Shown: positions 44,112-53,117, numbered from the stretch's first letter. The stretch is DNA of 64,000 nucleotides from Glycomyces albidus (GCF_009451885.1 NZ_WIAO01000007.1:1-64000), one strand, 5' to 3'. The notes: generated by a model not told the origin, from the letters alone. Program-made: numbers and translations.

Positions 44112-44717
44112 ATGAATCGTGACCCCTCCTTCGCGCTGGTGGCATTGGCGCTGATCCTGGTAGCCGGTACGGCGGCGGCGATCGTGGCCGGGATGCGGGC
44201 CGACCGCCGGAATGCGCGCGGCGGCGGCACCGCCTCGTTCAGCGCCGGGTCGGTCCGTGAAGGCACGTGGTCGCTCGTCCTCGACGCCGTCGGCGCCAAG
44301 CCGATTCAGGTCATCAAGGAGATCAGGGTGATCACAGGTCTGGGCCTTGCCGAAGCGAAGCACCTGGCCGACCGTGCCCCGTCGACCGTCCTGGACGGCG
44401 TCGACCACGCGTCCGCCGGTGCCGCTCACCGGTTGCTCGCCGAAGCGGGTGCCACGGTGCGGATCACCGAGGCCACCGCCTCCGCGAGCGCCGCCCCTGA
44501 GGAGACCTTTGCCGTCGTCATGGACGCTTCGGGCGGCAGGCGAATCCAGGTGATCAAGGAGATCCGGGCGCTCAGCGGCTCGGGCCTCGCCGAAGCCAAG
44601 GCGCTGACCGACCGGATGCCGTCGACGGTCCTCTCCGGGGTGGACCATGCGACCGCGACCGCCGCGCGGCACAGGCTCACCGAGGCGGGTGCGTCCGTGC
44701 GCATCGTGGAGGCATGA
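44112..44717 (+). CDS. Membrane-anchored protein with two tandem ribosomal L7/L12 C-terminal domains
   Basis: This 201-residue protein starts at the ATG at 44112; an ATG at 44103 overlaps the -10 box. One hydrophobic helix (about residues 7-27) is followed by two copies of the L7/L12 C-terminal fold at about 52-119 and 132-199. The copies share IQVIKEIR at 65-72 and 145-152, GLAEAK at 78-83 and 158-163, PSTVL-GVDHA and the closing EAGA-VRI. The period is exactly 80 residues. Ribosomal L7/L12 uses this domain to recruit translation factors. Here the ribosome-binding N-terminal domain is replaced by a membrane anchor, so a ribosomal role is unlikely. The domain may hold a GTPase or other partner at the membrane. 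Confidence 0.85.
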   Translation: MNRDPSFALVALALILVAGTAAAIVAGMRADRRNARGGGTASFSAGSVREGTWSLVLDAVGAKPIQVIKEIRVITGLGLAEAKHLADRAPSTVLDGVDHASAGAAHRLLAEAGATVRITEATASASAAPEETFAVVMDASGGRRIQVIKEIRALSGSGLAEAKALTDRMPSTVLSGVDHATATAARHRLTEAGASVRIVEA

Positions 44718-44909
44718 GCCGGTGCGGTACCCGCGAACGCGCCGGCACGGCGGTCGCGTTCGCGAGTGGAGGGTCCGGGCGGAGTCCCGCAGACCTTCGC
44801 GGGCCGCACTGGCCAGGCCCTGCGCGGTCTTCCCGATGCGGTTGGCGGAACCCTTCGAATTCCTTGGTGCGCATGCTCTTCGACGGACTCGCCATGCCAG
44901 GATGGACCG

Positions 44910-45650
44910 ATGTCCATCGATCGAGTGCATGCATCCGGATCAAGCGACCGGACTCCGACCACCGACTATGACGGCTTCGCCGAGGCGTACGCCGCCGAGA
45001 CGGAGTCGAGCCTCCTCAACGGCTACTACGCGCGGCCCGCGATCCTGGATCTGGCCGGGGACGTGGCCGGGAGGCGGGTCCTCGACGTCGGCTGCGGTGC
45101 CGGGCCGCTCTTCGAGGCCCTCCGCGACCGGGGCGCCGACGTGACCGGCATCGACCCCAGCGCGAAGATGCTGGAGCTGGCCGGCAGGCGGCTCGGCGAC
45201 GGCGCGGCGCTCCTGCAAGCGGACCTCAACGATCCGCTGCCCTTCCCCGACGACGCGTTCGACGACGCCGTCGCATGCCTGGTCCTGCACTACCTGGAGG
45301 ACTGGACGGCGCCGCTCGCCGAGCTGCGGCGCGTGCTGGTGCCCGGCGGCCGGCTCATCGCGGCCGTCAACCACCCCTTCATTTACAAGGTCGCTTACCC
45401 CGACCGCGACTACTTCGCGACCCACGAGTACGCCGAGGAGTACACGTTCAGCGGCCAGAGCGCCGTGCTGAAGCTCTGGCACCGGCCGCTGCCCGCGATC
45501 ACCGGCGCGTTCACAGAGGCAGGGTTCCGGATCGCGGTCGTCAGCGAGCCGCGTCCGGCCCCCGGCGCCCACGAGCGGTTCCCCGACGAGGTCAAGACTC
45601 CCGACTCGGCGTTCCTGTGCTTCCTGTTCTTCGTCCTCGAAGCCGCCTGA
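44910..45650 (+). CDS. Class I SAM-dependent methyltransferase
   Basis: This 246-residue protein has motif I VLDVGCGAGPLFEAL near residues 58-72, an acidic post-I residue in VTGIDPS, motif II DDAVACLVLHYLEDW and motif III LVPGGRLIAAV. It resembles the UbiE/Coq5-like small-molecule methyltransferases. There is no ribosome binding site. CAGGAT at 44898-44903 lies 6 nt before the ATG, so expression is probably leaderless. The substrate is unknown. Confidence 0.87.
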   Translation: MSIDRVHASGSSDRTPTTDYDGFAEAYAAETESSLLNGYYARPAILDLAGDVAGRRVLDVGCGAGPLFEALRDRGADVTGIDPSAKMLELAGRRLGDGAALLQADLNDPLPFPDDAFDDAVACLVLHYLEDWTAPLAELRRVLVPGGRLIAAVNHPFIYKVAYPDRDYFATHEYAEEYTFSGQSAVLKLWHRPLPAITGAFTEAGFRIAVVSEPRPAPGAHERFPDEVKTPDSAFLCFLFFVLEAA

Positions 45651-45702
45651 AGGCCGTCCGAGCCGGGGTCGATCGCCGGGCCGCGGGTGAACGCGTCCTG
45701 CG

Positions 45703-46130
45703 CTAGGTGCGGTCGATCATGCGGCGAACCAGCGCTTCGAGCGGGCCCCGGTGGCCGGCGCGGCGCATCCATTCGGCCAGGAGCACCGAGACCGCCCATA
45801 TCGCTGCGGCCACGGCGAAGCTCGCGGCGAAGCCGATCGCGTCGTGCAGGCCGAGGGCGAACGGGTAGAACAGCACCACGAAGACGACCGACTGGAGCAC
45901 GTAGAACGTCAGCGAGCGCTGTCCGAGCGCGGCGGTCGCGGCGGCCAGGGGGCCGGCGCCGCGCCCGGAGCGTTCGATGCGGATCGCGACCAGGGCGACG
46001 ACGGCGGTGAGGCCGAGGCCGCCCGCGTAGCCGCCGAGCGTGTGCACGACCGAGGTCGCATCGCCAGACCGGTGGCGTCGGTCGTCCACACGTCGGCGAG
46101 CAGGAGCGTGAACGGCAGCCGGGTCGCGAG
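45703..46130 (-). pseudogene. DUF418 membrane protein remnant, N-terminus lost and frameshifted
   Basis: The last about 105 codons (minus strand) encode the C-terminal part of a DUF418 protein: GGYAGGLGLTAVVAL, ALGQRSLTFYVLQSVV with following hydrophobic helices, and the typical ending GPLEALVRRMI. Upstream the frame turns into non-membrane sequence, while the neighbouring frame continues with LATRLPFTLLLADVWTTDATG before the join near 46070. This indicates a frameshift. The remaining about 250 residues of a normal DUF418 protein are absent. The gene is therefore broken. Confidence 0.75.
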
Positions 46131-46317
46131 TGAGCATCCCGGCTCATGCCAAGCGGCCCAACGGCCTCCGGTTCCGAACCGCGCCCAGACGGCCCGATTT
46201 GCGGTTCCGGCAAGAAAACTTGCCGCGATCGGAGTGCGGCGGCGATGATGGCGGACGACGCCGCAGCCGCCCGGCCGGCGGACCACAGTGGAGATCTCGG
46301 CAAGGAGAGCAGAACGC

Positions 46318-46920
46318 ATGGACGCACACGACTGGGACGAGCGCTACCGCAGCCGCGACCGCCTCTTCAGCGGCCGACCGAACGGCGTGCTCGTCGCCGA
46401 GGCCACCGGTCTCCGCCCGGGGCGGGCCCTCGACGTCGGCTGCGGCGAAGGCGCCGACGCGATCTGGCTGGCGCGCCGGGGCTGGCAGGTGACCGGCATC
46501 GACATCTCCGCAGTGGCGCTCGAACGCGCTGCCGCCGCCGGCGCGGACCTGGACGGACGTGTCACCTGGACCCAGGGCGACCTCACCGTCGCGCCGCCCG
46601 CGAAGGCCGCGTTCGACCTCGTGTCAGCCCAGTACTTCCCGCTCCCGAAACAGCCGGGCCACACGGCGCTGCACGGCCTGCTGGAAGCCGTGGCCCCCGG
46701 CGGCACGCTCCTGGTCGCCGGTCACGACCTCGCCGACCTCGGGCACCTGCGCGGCGAAGGCATCGACCCCACCGCCTTCTACCAGCCGTCCGAGATCGCC
46801 GGACTCCTCAACGGCGAGTGGGTCGTCGAGGCCGACGAGACCCGCGCCCGAACCGCGCCGGCCCCGCCCGGCACGCACCACCGGCACGACACCGTCCTGC
46901 GGGCCCGGCGCCTCGGCTGA
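46318..46920 (+). CDS. SAM-dependent methyltransferase (TehB/thiopurine-type)
   Basis: This 200-residue protein starts at the ATG at 46318, after AAGGAG; an ATG at 46288 lacks a site. The N-terminal DWDERYRSRDRLFSGRPN is typical of the TehB-like/thiopurine methyltransferase group. Motif I ALDVGCGEGADAIWLA lies near residues 36-51, then VTGIDISAVALERA. Actinobacterial members methylate small electrophiles. It is monocistronic and converges with the membrane-anchored hypothetical gene, 21 nt away. Confidence 0.87.
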   Translation: MDAHDWDERYRSRDRLFSGRPNGVLVAEATGLRPGRALDVGCGEGADAIWLARRGWQVTGIDISAVALERAAAAGADLDGRVTWTQGDLTVAPPAKAAFDLVSAQYFPLPKQPGHTALHGLLEAVAPGGTLLVAGHDLADLGHLRGEGIDPTAFYQPSEIAGLLNGEWVVEADETRARTAPAPPGTHHRHDTVLRARRLG

Positions 46921-46941
46921 CGATCCGCGGCCGGAAGCACC

Positions 46942-47520
46942 TCAGCACAGCTCAACGCTCGCGAAGACGTCGCCGATCTCGCCTCGCGCGTCATCGAGGT
47001 CCAGGTAGTCGAATCCGTACAGCACTCCCGCACGGCCGGCGTCCACGGCGACGACGAGCAAGCGGACATAGGCGCCGCCGTGCACCGGGTCGGCGGCGGT
47101 CAACTCGATCTCGTGCGCGGCGCGCCCTCCGATGTCCACGGACTCCGACCGAAGGACCGTGAACGCCGTCGAAGCGGACAGCATGTCTCGCGGCAGCTCG
47201 ACGGCCATCGACTCCGCCAGCGCTCCGAGGTCCCCGCCGGGCGCGAACTCCTCGCCGAACCCGCCCACGAACGGCCCGAGCAGCCCCGCGTCCGCAGCGG
47301 ACGTGAACCGCTCGGCGCGGTCGTAATCGGGAAGCTCCTCCCAGCCCGCCGGCAGCTCGTAGGAGAGCCCGGCGGCATCGTCCTCGACCCGTTCGGCCTC
47401 CGGCAGCAGCCACCGGACCGCCGCCACCGCGAGCAGCGCCACCGCGGCGACGAGCGCCGCCCAGACGATGATCCTGCGCCGCGATCGAAACGCGCCCGTG
47501 CGAGTACTGGTGTCGGCCAT
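46942..47520 (-). CDS. Hypothetical single-pass membrane protein
   Basis: This 192-residue protein has a basic N-terminus and one hydrophobic helix at about residues 17-39. The remaining about 150 residues are predicted outside, with LSYELPAGWEELPDYDRAE and a beta-rich GGRAAHEIELTAADP block that resembles small secreted lipoprotein-type folds. There is no lipobox Cys. I do not recognise a family. It is divergent from the DinB gene. Confidence 0.7.
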   Translation of the reverse strand: MADTSTRTGAFRSRRRIIVWAALVAAVALLAVAAVRWLLPEAERVEDDAAGLSYELPAGWEELPDYDRAERFTSAADAGLLGPFVGGFGEEFAPGGDLGALAESMAVELPRDMLSASTAFTVLRSESVDIGGRAAHEIELTAADPVHGGAYVRLLVVAVDAGRAGVLYGFDYLDLDDARGEIGDVFASVELC

Positions 47521-47716
47521 GGCGTCGGCTTTCGTTCAGGGCGGATGCTGGTGCCAACATAGCAGCGCGCCAGACGATCGAGCCCATGCCGGCGGCGGCC
47601 CCCGGGGACGCCGGTGCAGAAGTCGCGGTCGGCGGTGCCGGAGCGCATCCGGTCCCCGGTCGTTCCGAGCGGGCGACTCCGTTGCCGCGCGGCAGGCGGT
47701 GGTGCAGGATCGGGCC

Positions 47717-48256
47717 ATGACACCCGAGCAGTTCCCCGATCCCGGCGTCCGCCCGCGTACCGAACCGCCCGGGCAGGCCGGGGAGCGCGAGACGCTCCTG
47801 GGCTTCCTGCGCTGGCAGCGGGAGACCTTCGCCTGGAAATGCGCCGGTCTCAGTCCCGAGCGGCTGGCTTCGCGCTCGGTCGCCCCTTCCGGCCTGTCGC
47901 TGCTGGGCCTGGTGCGGCACCTGGCGGACGTCGAGCGCGGGTGGGTCCGGGGCCGGATCGCCGGGGACGTGAGCGAACCGCTCTACTGGCGCGTCGACGA
48001 CAACGACGCCGACTTCAACGAGGCCGTGGGCACGCCCGAGTGCGTGGAGCAGGCATGGGCGGCGTTCTGGGAGGCGGCGGCCTTCACCGACCGGTTCGTG
48101 CCGGCGGCTCCGAGCCTCGACGTCACGTGCGACGACAGCCGGCGCGGCACGCTGTCGCTGCGCTGGGTCCTGCTCCACCTGATCGACGAGTACGCCCGCC
48201 ACAACGGCCACGCCGATCTGCTCCGCGAGCGCATTGACGGCGCGGTCGGCCGATGA
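47717..48256 (+). CDS. DinB-family (DUF664) protein
   Basis: This 179-residue protein has a four-helix DinB fold: ETLLGFLRWQRETFAWKCAG at about residues 25-44, SLLGLVRHLADVERGWVR with the metal-binding His, and RWVLLHLIDEYARHNGHADLL near the C-terminus with two further His residues. These three His form the usual metal site of the mycothiol-dependent-transferase-like group. There is no ribosome binding site. CAGGAT at 47705-47710 lies 6 nt before the ATG, so it is probably leaderless. Confidence 0.87.
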   Translation: MTPEQFPDPGVRPRTEPPGQAGERETLLGFLRWQRETFAWKCAGLSPERLASRSVAPSGLSLLGLVRHLADVERGWVRGRIAGDVSEPLYWRVDDNDADFNEAVGTPECVEQAWAAFWEAAAFTDRFVPAAPSLDVTCDDSRRGTLSLRWVLLHLIDEYARHNGHADLLRERIDGAVGR

Positions 48257-48383
48257 CGCCGCGGACGACTTCCCAAGCGGCGCATATCAGGCGGGCCGAG
48301 GTGTCACCGCTCGCGCGAACGGCGTCGGGATGACCGTATCGCCGGCAGGGCGCAAGCCGAGCCGAACGAATGTCTCTTGTGGA

Positions 48384-50963
48384 TCACCGCGCCGGTGGAC
48401 GGTGTTCCGGAGCCGGGGCTGAAGCGACCGCGCCCGGGGCGTTCCGGAGCCCGCCGTGCGACCGCAGGTACGCTTCGGCCCGCTCGATCGTCCGGCGGTC
48501 CACCGAGGCGTGCACCTCGTTCGGCGGCCCGCCATCGGAGGCGGAGTCCAGCTCCGTGGCCGTCAAGTGAAGATGCTTATTGGCGTCGATGTCGACGCTC
48601 ACCTCGATCAGCGGGACGCCTTGGGGTCTCGGGACCAGGCCGGTGAGCTCCAGCAGCGCGAGCGGCCGTGCGTTCTCGGCCGGGCCCTTCAGATCGCCTT
48701 CCACGAAGAGCAGCGCCGCCGTCGGCTGGCCGTCCTCGATCGTGGTGACATAGGACGACACCTTGGTGGGCACGATGGTGTGCTCCGCCAGAACCGGCTT
48801 CAGGACGCCGTAGTGCAGCAGGACGCCGACCCCCGCCAGGTTCGTGTCGAGGAGCAGGCCGTCCTTGTACGAGCCGAGGAGGGTGCCGGCGACGAGCGCG
48901 GCCCCAGTGGCGATGCCTTCGGGGATCAGGCCCCGGTACACCTTCGGGCTGCCCGTCACCGACCTGACCATCGGCTCCAGCGCGGGCATCCGCGACGCCC
49001 CGCCGGTGAGGATGACCTGATCGATCACGCCCGGCTCGATTCCGGCGTCGTCCAGCGCCCTCTGGACGGGACGGCGGCACCGGTCGAGCAGCCCGAGCGT
49101 GCCCCGCTCGAACTCGCTCCGGGTCACGGTGCGATCGAAGTGGTAGGGCCCGGCAGGACCGGTCGCGAGGTACGGCAGCAGCACTCTTGCGCTCGCGGCC
49201 GAGGAGAGTTCGATCTTCGCCTTCTCCGCGGCCTCCCAAAGCCGTTGCGCGACTTCGGCATTGGCCGGGAGGTCGACCCCCTCCGAGCGGGCGAGGCCCC
49301 TGAAGTGCGCGACGAGCCACCGGTCCCAGTCGTCGCCGCCGAGGCCGCCGTCGCCGGTGGTCGCCTTGACCTCCACCACCCCGTCCCCGATCTCGGCCAA
49401 GGTCACGTCGAGCGTGCCGCCTCCGAGGTCGAAGACCAGGACGGTCCGCTCGAGGTCCTGGCGCATCCCGAGCGCCATGACCGCCGCCGTGGGCTCGTTG
49501 TAGAGCCGCATCACCTCCCATCCGGCTTCGGACGCGGCCTCGACCAGCTCGAGCTGCTGCACCCGGTCGAAATCGGTCGGCACGGTCACGATCGCGTTCT
49601 TCACCTCGTGCCCGAAGTAGTCCTCCGTGTCGCGGTGGAGTTGCGCCAGGATGAGCTCGGTCGCCTTGCGGGCGTTCAATTCGACGCCGCCGCGCTCGAT
49701 GCTCCAGCCGGTGCCGAGCTTGAGCTTGACCGATCGGGCCGTGTAGTCGGGATTGGCGATCATCTGGCGCAGTGCGGGGTTGCCGACCAGCACCGAGCCG
49801 TCGCCGGCGATCGCCACCAGGCTCGGCGTCGACCGGTATCCCTCCCGGTTGGGGATGATCCGGGCGTCCTCGCCGTCGTAATAGGCGACGGACGAGTTGG
49901 TCGTGCCGAAGTCGATGCCGACCGCGATCTTGTCGGCCGCACGCTGCCGGGACCCGTGACCGCCCTGCGCCCGTCGCGGACCGGGGATCTCGCCCAGGCC
50001 GCGCTCGTGCCAGAGGGCGCGGGCCCGGTCGGCGATCTGCGGGTCGGGGTCCTCCATGAAGCGCAGCAGGGCCGCCTCCGCCCGCTCCCGCTTGTCCTCG
50101 TGGACGCTGCCGAGCTCGGTCTCCAGTGCGAAGAGCGCACCGACGCGCCTCCATACGTTCGCGTCGTGCGCCGCCCCGGCGTCCGCTTCCGAGCGGCGCC
50201 TCCCCTGACGAGGATTGCGGGCGAGGTAGAGCACCCCTTGGATGTTGTCGACGCTCAGCGTCGGCGTCTGCCCCTCGACCGCTTCCTTGACCTGCTCGTG
50301 AATGTGCTGGAAGAGTTCGTGGACGGAGATTCGGCCGTCGCCGTCCCGGTCGGCGGAGCCGTCGCCCAGTCCGTTCACGAACGCCTTCGTGAACACCGAG
50401 GGGCTGGCGGCGTTCCGGCTGGACCTGATCTGCTCATCGGACTCGTGCGCGTACTGCAGCGATGTCGAGGCGGTGATCACCGCCCTGCCGCTGCCGTTCA
50501 TCGGCTCGGTGACGTCGACTTCCGGGGTCGTGGTGGAGCGGCGCGCCCCGCCGACGACGAACGCCCCGCTGTAGCAGCAGTCGAGCGTGACCACGATGCG
50601 CTTCGAGCGGCTGCGGGTCATCCAGTCGCTGACCATCTCGGCCGCGATGGCGGTCGCCCCTGGATATGCGCGCTCGGTGTCGCGCATGACGAAGTGGAGC
50701 CGGTTGTAGAGGTCCTTCCAGCCGTGCACGGACAGATGGAGCAGCAGCAGGTCGTCGGGTCCCGCGCTCGCGAAGAAGCCCTCCAGCGACCGCATCGCCG
50801 CCCGCTGCGAGACGTCCACCAGGGACGTGACCTCGAATCCTCCGATCGCGGGATCGGCGAGCACCGCCTCCAGGGCCGCGGCGTCGGCGGCGGCCGCGGG
50901 CAGCGTCGAGAAGTGCTCGTCGTCGTAGGTCCCGTTCGCGATGATGAGCGCGCGCTTGGCCAC
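48384..50963 (-). CDS. Caspase-like protease fused to Hsp70
   Basis: This 859-residue protein starts at the GTG at 50963, 6 nt after the EACC1-like gene. Residues 1-250 are a C14 caspase-like domain: KRALIIANGTYDD, the catalytic His80 in LLHLSVHGW and Cys130 in LDCCYSGAF. A full EF-hand-type loop DRDGDGRISVHE lies at 205-216. A helical spacer of HEAT-like character (about 270-325) follows. Residues 345-850 are a complete Hsp70: GIDFGTTNSSVAYYDG at 349-364, a VPTDFDRVQQ-NEPTAAV connect region, VFDLGGGTLDVTLAEIGDG and VILTGGASRMPAL, then a short beta substrate domain with PTKVSSYVTTIEDGQ. All ATPase and protease residues look intact. I infer that the chaperone part senses unfolded or foreign protein and gates the protease. 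Confidence 0.9.
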   Translation of the reverse strand: MAKRALIIANGTYDDEHFSTLPAAAADAAALEAVLADPAIGGFEVTSLVDVSQRAAMRSLEGFFASAGPDDLLLLHLSVHGWKDLYNRLHFVMRDTERAYPGATAIAAEMVSDWMTRSRSKRIVVTLDCCYSGAFVVGGARRSTTTPEVDVTEPMNGSGRAVITASTSLQYAHESDEQIRSSRNAASPSVFTKAFVNGLGDGSADRDGDGRISVHELFQHIHEQVKEAVEGQTPTLSVDNIQGVLYLARNPRQGRRRSEADAGAAHDANVWRRVGALFALETELGSVHEDKRERAEAALLRFMEDPDPQIADRARALWHERGLGEIPGPRRAQGGHGSRQRAADKIAVGIDFGTTNSSVAYYDGEDARIIPNREGYRSTPSLVAIAGDGSVLVGNPALRQMIANPDYTARSVKLKLGTGWSIERGGVELNARKATELILAQLHRDTEDYFGHEVKNAIVTVPTDFDRVQQLELVEAASEAGWEVMRLYNEPTAAVMALGMRQDLERTVLVFDLGGGTLDVTLAEIGDGVVEVKATTGDGGLGGDDWDRWLVAHFRGLARSEGVDLPANAEVAQRLWEAAEKAKIELSSAASARVLLPYLATGPAGPYHFDRTVTRSEFERGTLGLLDRCRRPVQRALDDAGIEPGVIDQVILTGGASRMPALEPMVRSVTGSPKVYRGLIPEGIATGAALVAGTLLGSYKDGLLLDTNLAGVGVLLHYGVLKPVLAEHTIVPTKVSSYVTTIEDGQPTAALLFVEGDLKGPAENARPLALLELTGLVPRPQGVPLIEVSVDIDANKHLHLTATELDSASDGGPPNEVHASVDRRTIERAEAYLRSHGGLRNAPGAVASAPAPEHRPPAR

Positions 50964-50969
50964 GGGCGC

Positions 50970-51344
50970 TCACTCGCTGTGGCGCGCGAGGAACGCTTCG
51001 ACCAGCCGCTCCTGCTGCTTCGGCGATACGCCGGTCAGCTCGATCTCGTCGTCGCCGAGCTTCACCCGGACGGCGCCGGAGCGCCGGCGCCGCAGCCAGT
51101 CCTGCAGCAGGCCGATCAGCGCCGGGACGGTCGCGCCCGCCCCGCCCACCGCGACGAGGAGCGTGCCCAGCTCGAACCCGCCGACGCCGCGGACCCCGTC
51201 CGGAGCGGACCGGGCGGGACGCTGGAGGTCCTCCAGGTCGAGCTCGTGCAGCTCCGCGATGAGCGACTGGAGATCGGCTTCGAGCTGCTCGGCGTCGTCG
51301 CCGGTCTCGAGTACGAGTTCGACCATGGGACGGGCGGGCTGCAT
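50970..51344 (-). CDS. EACC1-like effector-associated small protein
   Basis: This 124-residue protein starts at the ATG at 51344, with GGAG 5 nt upstream. The first 45 residues are acidic and helical (LEADLQSLIAELHELDLEDL). A glycine-rich hydrophobic segment at about 57-82 (GTLLVAVGGAGATVPALIGLL) leads to QDWLRRRRSGAVRVKLGDDE and a short C-terminal helix. This pattern fits effector-associated constant component 1, a protein found beside caspase, STAND and other effectors in bacterial NTP-dependent conflict systems. It is the first gene of the operon and its stop is 6 nt before the caspase-Hsp70 GTG. Possible -10: TAATGT at 51403-51398. It may tether or hold the effector inactive. Confidence 0.72.
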   Translation of the reverse strand: MQPARPMVELVLETGDDAEQLEADLQSLIAELHELDLEDLQRPARSAPDGVRGVGGFELGTLLVAVGGAGATVPALIGLLQDWLRRRRSGAVRVKLGDDEIELTGVSPKQQERLVEAFLARHSE

Positions 51345-51531
51345 GGCATCTCCGAATGACCGTGTGCGTTCGGTGAGGAGGGAATCCGGTTCCGTACACA
51401 TTACCGTCTCCACCGCCGGTGAGGGGACCTGCGCCATGCGGGCGACAGGGACTCGCACGCCGGAGGCCGATCGTGGACGATCCACGGCGGCCGGGTGCCG
51501 CCGCAGCGTGCTCGACGGTTCCCGGAGGCGC

Positions 51532-52998
51532 CTAATCTCGGGGCAGGCGCGAGGTCATGGCCGCGACCAGGAGGCACAGTGCCGCCGCGATCACCGCCAC
51601 GACGTGCAGTCCGTTCGTGAACGCCTCGCGCGCGGCCTGGAGCAGCGCGCCGCCCTCCGGCAGTGCCGCGTTCGCGCCGGCGATCGTCTCGCGGACCGCG
51701 CCGTCGGCTCCGGGCGGCAGGCCGATGCGGTACACGACGGCCGCGACCGTCCCCAGCAGTGCGATGCCCAGGTTGCCGCCGGTGTGGTTGCTTGATTCCG
51801 CCAGTGACGCGGCGGCGCCGGCGTGCTCGGGCGGGACCGACCCGATCACGAGGTCGGTTCCGAGCGCGAACAGCGGCCCGAACCCCAACGCCAGCACGCT
51901 GATGCCGACGAGCACCCCGGGCAGCCCGGTGTCCACGGCCAGGACGGCGGCGCCGGCGCCGGAGAGCAGCATGCCGCCGGAGACCAGCCGTGTGCGCCCC
52001 GCCCGGCGCGCCAGCCGCGGCGCGAGCAGCGTGCCCGTCGCCATCGCCAGTCCCATGGGCGTGAACAGCGATGCCGCCGCGATGGGGGAGTACCCGAGGA
52101 CGCTCTGCAGGTACTGGGTGACGAGCAGCCCGACCCCTGCGAGCAGGATCCCGCCCAAGAGCAGGCTCGAGAGGACGACGGCGATCGCGGGCCGCCGCAG
52201 CAGCGCCAGGTCCATCAGCGGATCGTCCAGACGCGACTGGCGCCGGACGAACCACACCCCGAGCGCTCCGCCGACGGCGAGCGCCAGGGTCGGCACCGTC
52301 GCCGCCTCGCCGACCGCGAGGTTCTTGATGCCGTAGACCAGCGGCAGGATCGCTCCGAGCGAGAGCGCCACGCTGGGCAGGTCCATCGGGCGCGGCGTCG
52401 GGGAGCGGAACTCCGGCAGGACGAACGGCCCGAACACCAGCAGCACGAGCATGACCGGCACCGCCGGCAGGAACACCGATCCCCACCAGAAGTGCTCCAG
52501 GAGCAGCCCGCCGAAGACCGGCCCGAGGGCCGCGCCCGCGAACTGGCAGGTCGCCCACAGCGAGACGGCCTTGCCGCGCTGCCGGGCGTCGGTGAACATC
52601 GTGGAGATCAATGCCAGCGTGGACGGCATGAGGGTGGCGCCGGCGACGCCCAGCAGCGCCCGGGAGGCGATCAGCATGGCGGGCCCGGTCGCGAACGCCG
52701 CGAGCAGCGACGCCAGCAGGAAGCCCGCGGCGCCGGCGAACAGCAGCCGGCGGCGGCCCCACCGGTCGCCGAGCGTGCCCGCGGTGATGGTCAGGCCGGC
52801 GACCATGAACCCGTAGACGTCGCTGATCCACAGCTGCTCGACGCCGTCGGCGCCGAGGTCCGCCGACAGCCGCGGCAGGGCCAGGAAGAGGACGTTGACG
52901 TCGATCGCGACCAGCAGGGTCGGCAGGATGAGGACCGCGAGTCCGATCCATTCCCGTGCTCCGGCGCGGGTCGGTGGTGGCGAGATGTCGGTGGTCAT
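51532..52998 (-). CDS. MFS drug-efflux transporter (QacA/LfrA-like, 14 TM)
   Basis: This 488-residue protein has about fourteen hydrophobic helices. Motifs of the DHA2 group are present: AIDVNVLFLALPRLSADLG near residues 31-49, DVYGFMVAGLTITAGTLGDR with the following WGRRR loop, and the motif C-like RALLGVAGATLMPSTLALI. Quinolone and disinfectant exporters such as LfrA belong here. It is divergent from the ECF42/DGPF operon across a 119-nt region. A local TetR partner is not present. Confidence 0.88.
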   Translation of the reverse strand: MTTDISPPPTRAGAREWIGLAVLILPTLLVAIDVNVLFLALPRLSADLGADGVEQLWISDVYGFMVAGLTITAGTLGDRWGRRRLLFAGAAGFLLASLLAAFATGPAMLIASRALLGVAGATLMPSTLALISTMFTDARQRGKAVSLWATCQFAGAALGPVFGGLLLEHFWWGSVFLPAVPVMLVLLVFGPFVLPEFRSPTPRPMDLPSVALSLGAILPLVYGIKNLAVGEAATVPTLALAVGGALGVWFVRRQSRLDDPLMDLALLRRPAIAVVLSSLLLGGILLAGVGLLVTQYLQSVLGYSPIAAASLFTPMGLAMATGTLLAPRLARRAGRTRLVSGGMLLSGAGAAVLAVDTGLPGVLVGISVLALGFGPLFALGTDLVIGSVPPEHAGAAASLAESSNHTGGNLGIALLGTVAAVVYRIGLPPGADGAVRETIAGANAALPEGGALLQAAREAFTNGLHVVAVIAAALCLLVAAMTSRLPRD

Positions 52999-53063
52999 GA
53001 TGCTCCGTTCTGCGGTCGACGTGGCGCAGTCGGAGCCGAAGTCGAAATCTTGCGCCCCGCGGA

Positions 53064-53092
53064 TGTCAAAATCGCGGCGGCGGCTCCGACTC
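53064..53092 (+). promoter_or_regulatory. Candidate ECF42 promoter
   Basis: TGTCAA at 53064-53069 and CGACTC at 53087-53092 are separated by 17 nt, about 25 nt before the YciI start. They resemble the TGTCGA (-35) and CGA(C) (-10) elements that I recall being reported for ECF42 sigma factors. One -35 base differs. Confidence 0.5.
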
Positions 53093-53117
53093 GGGGGCGA
53101 CCGACAAGGAGGACATC

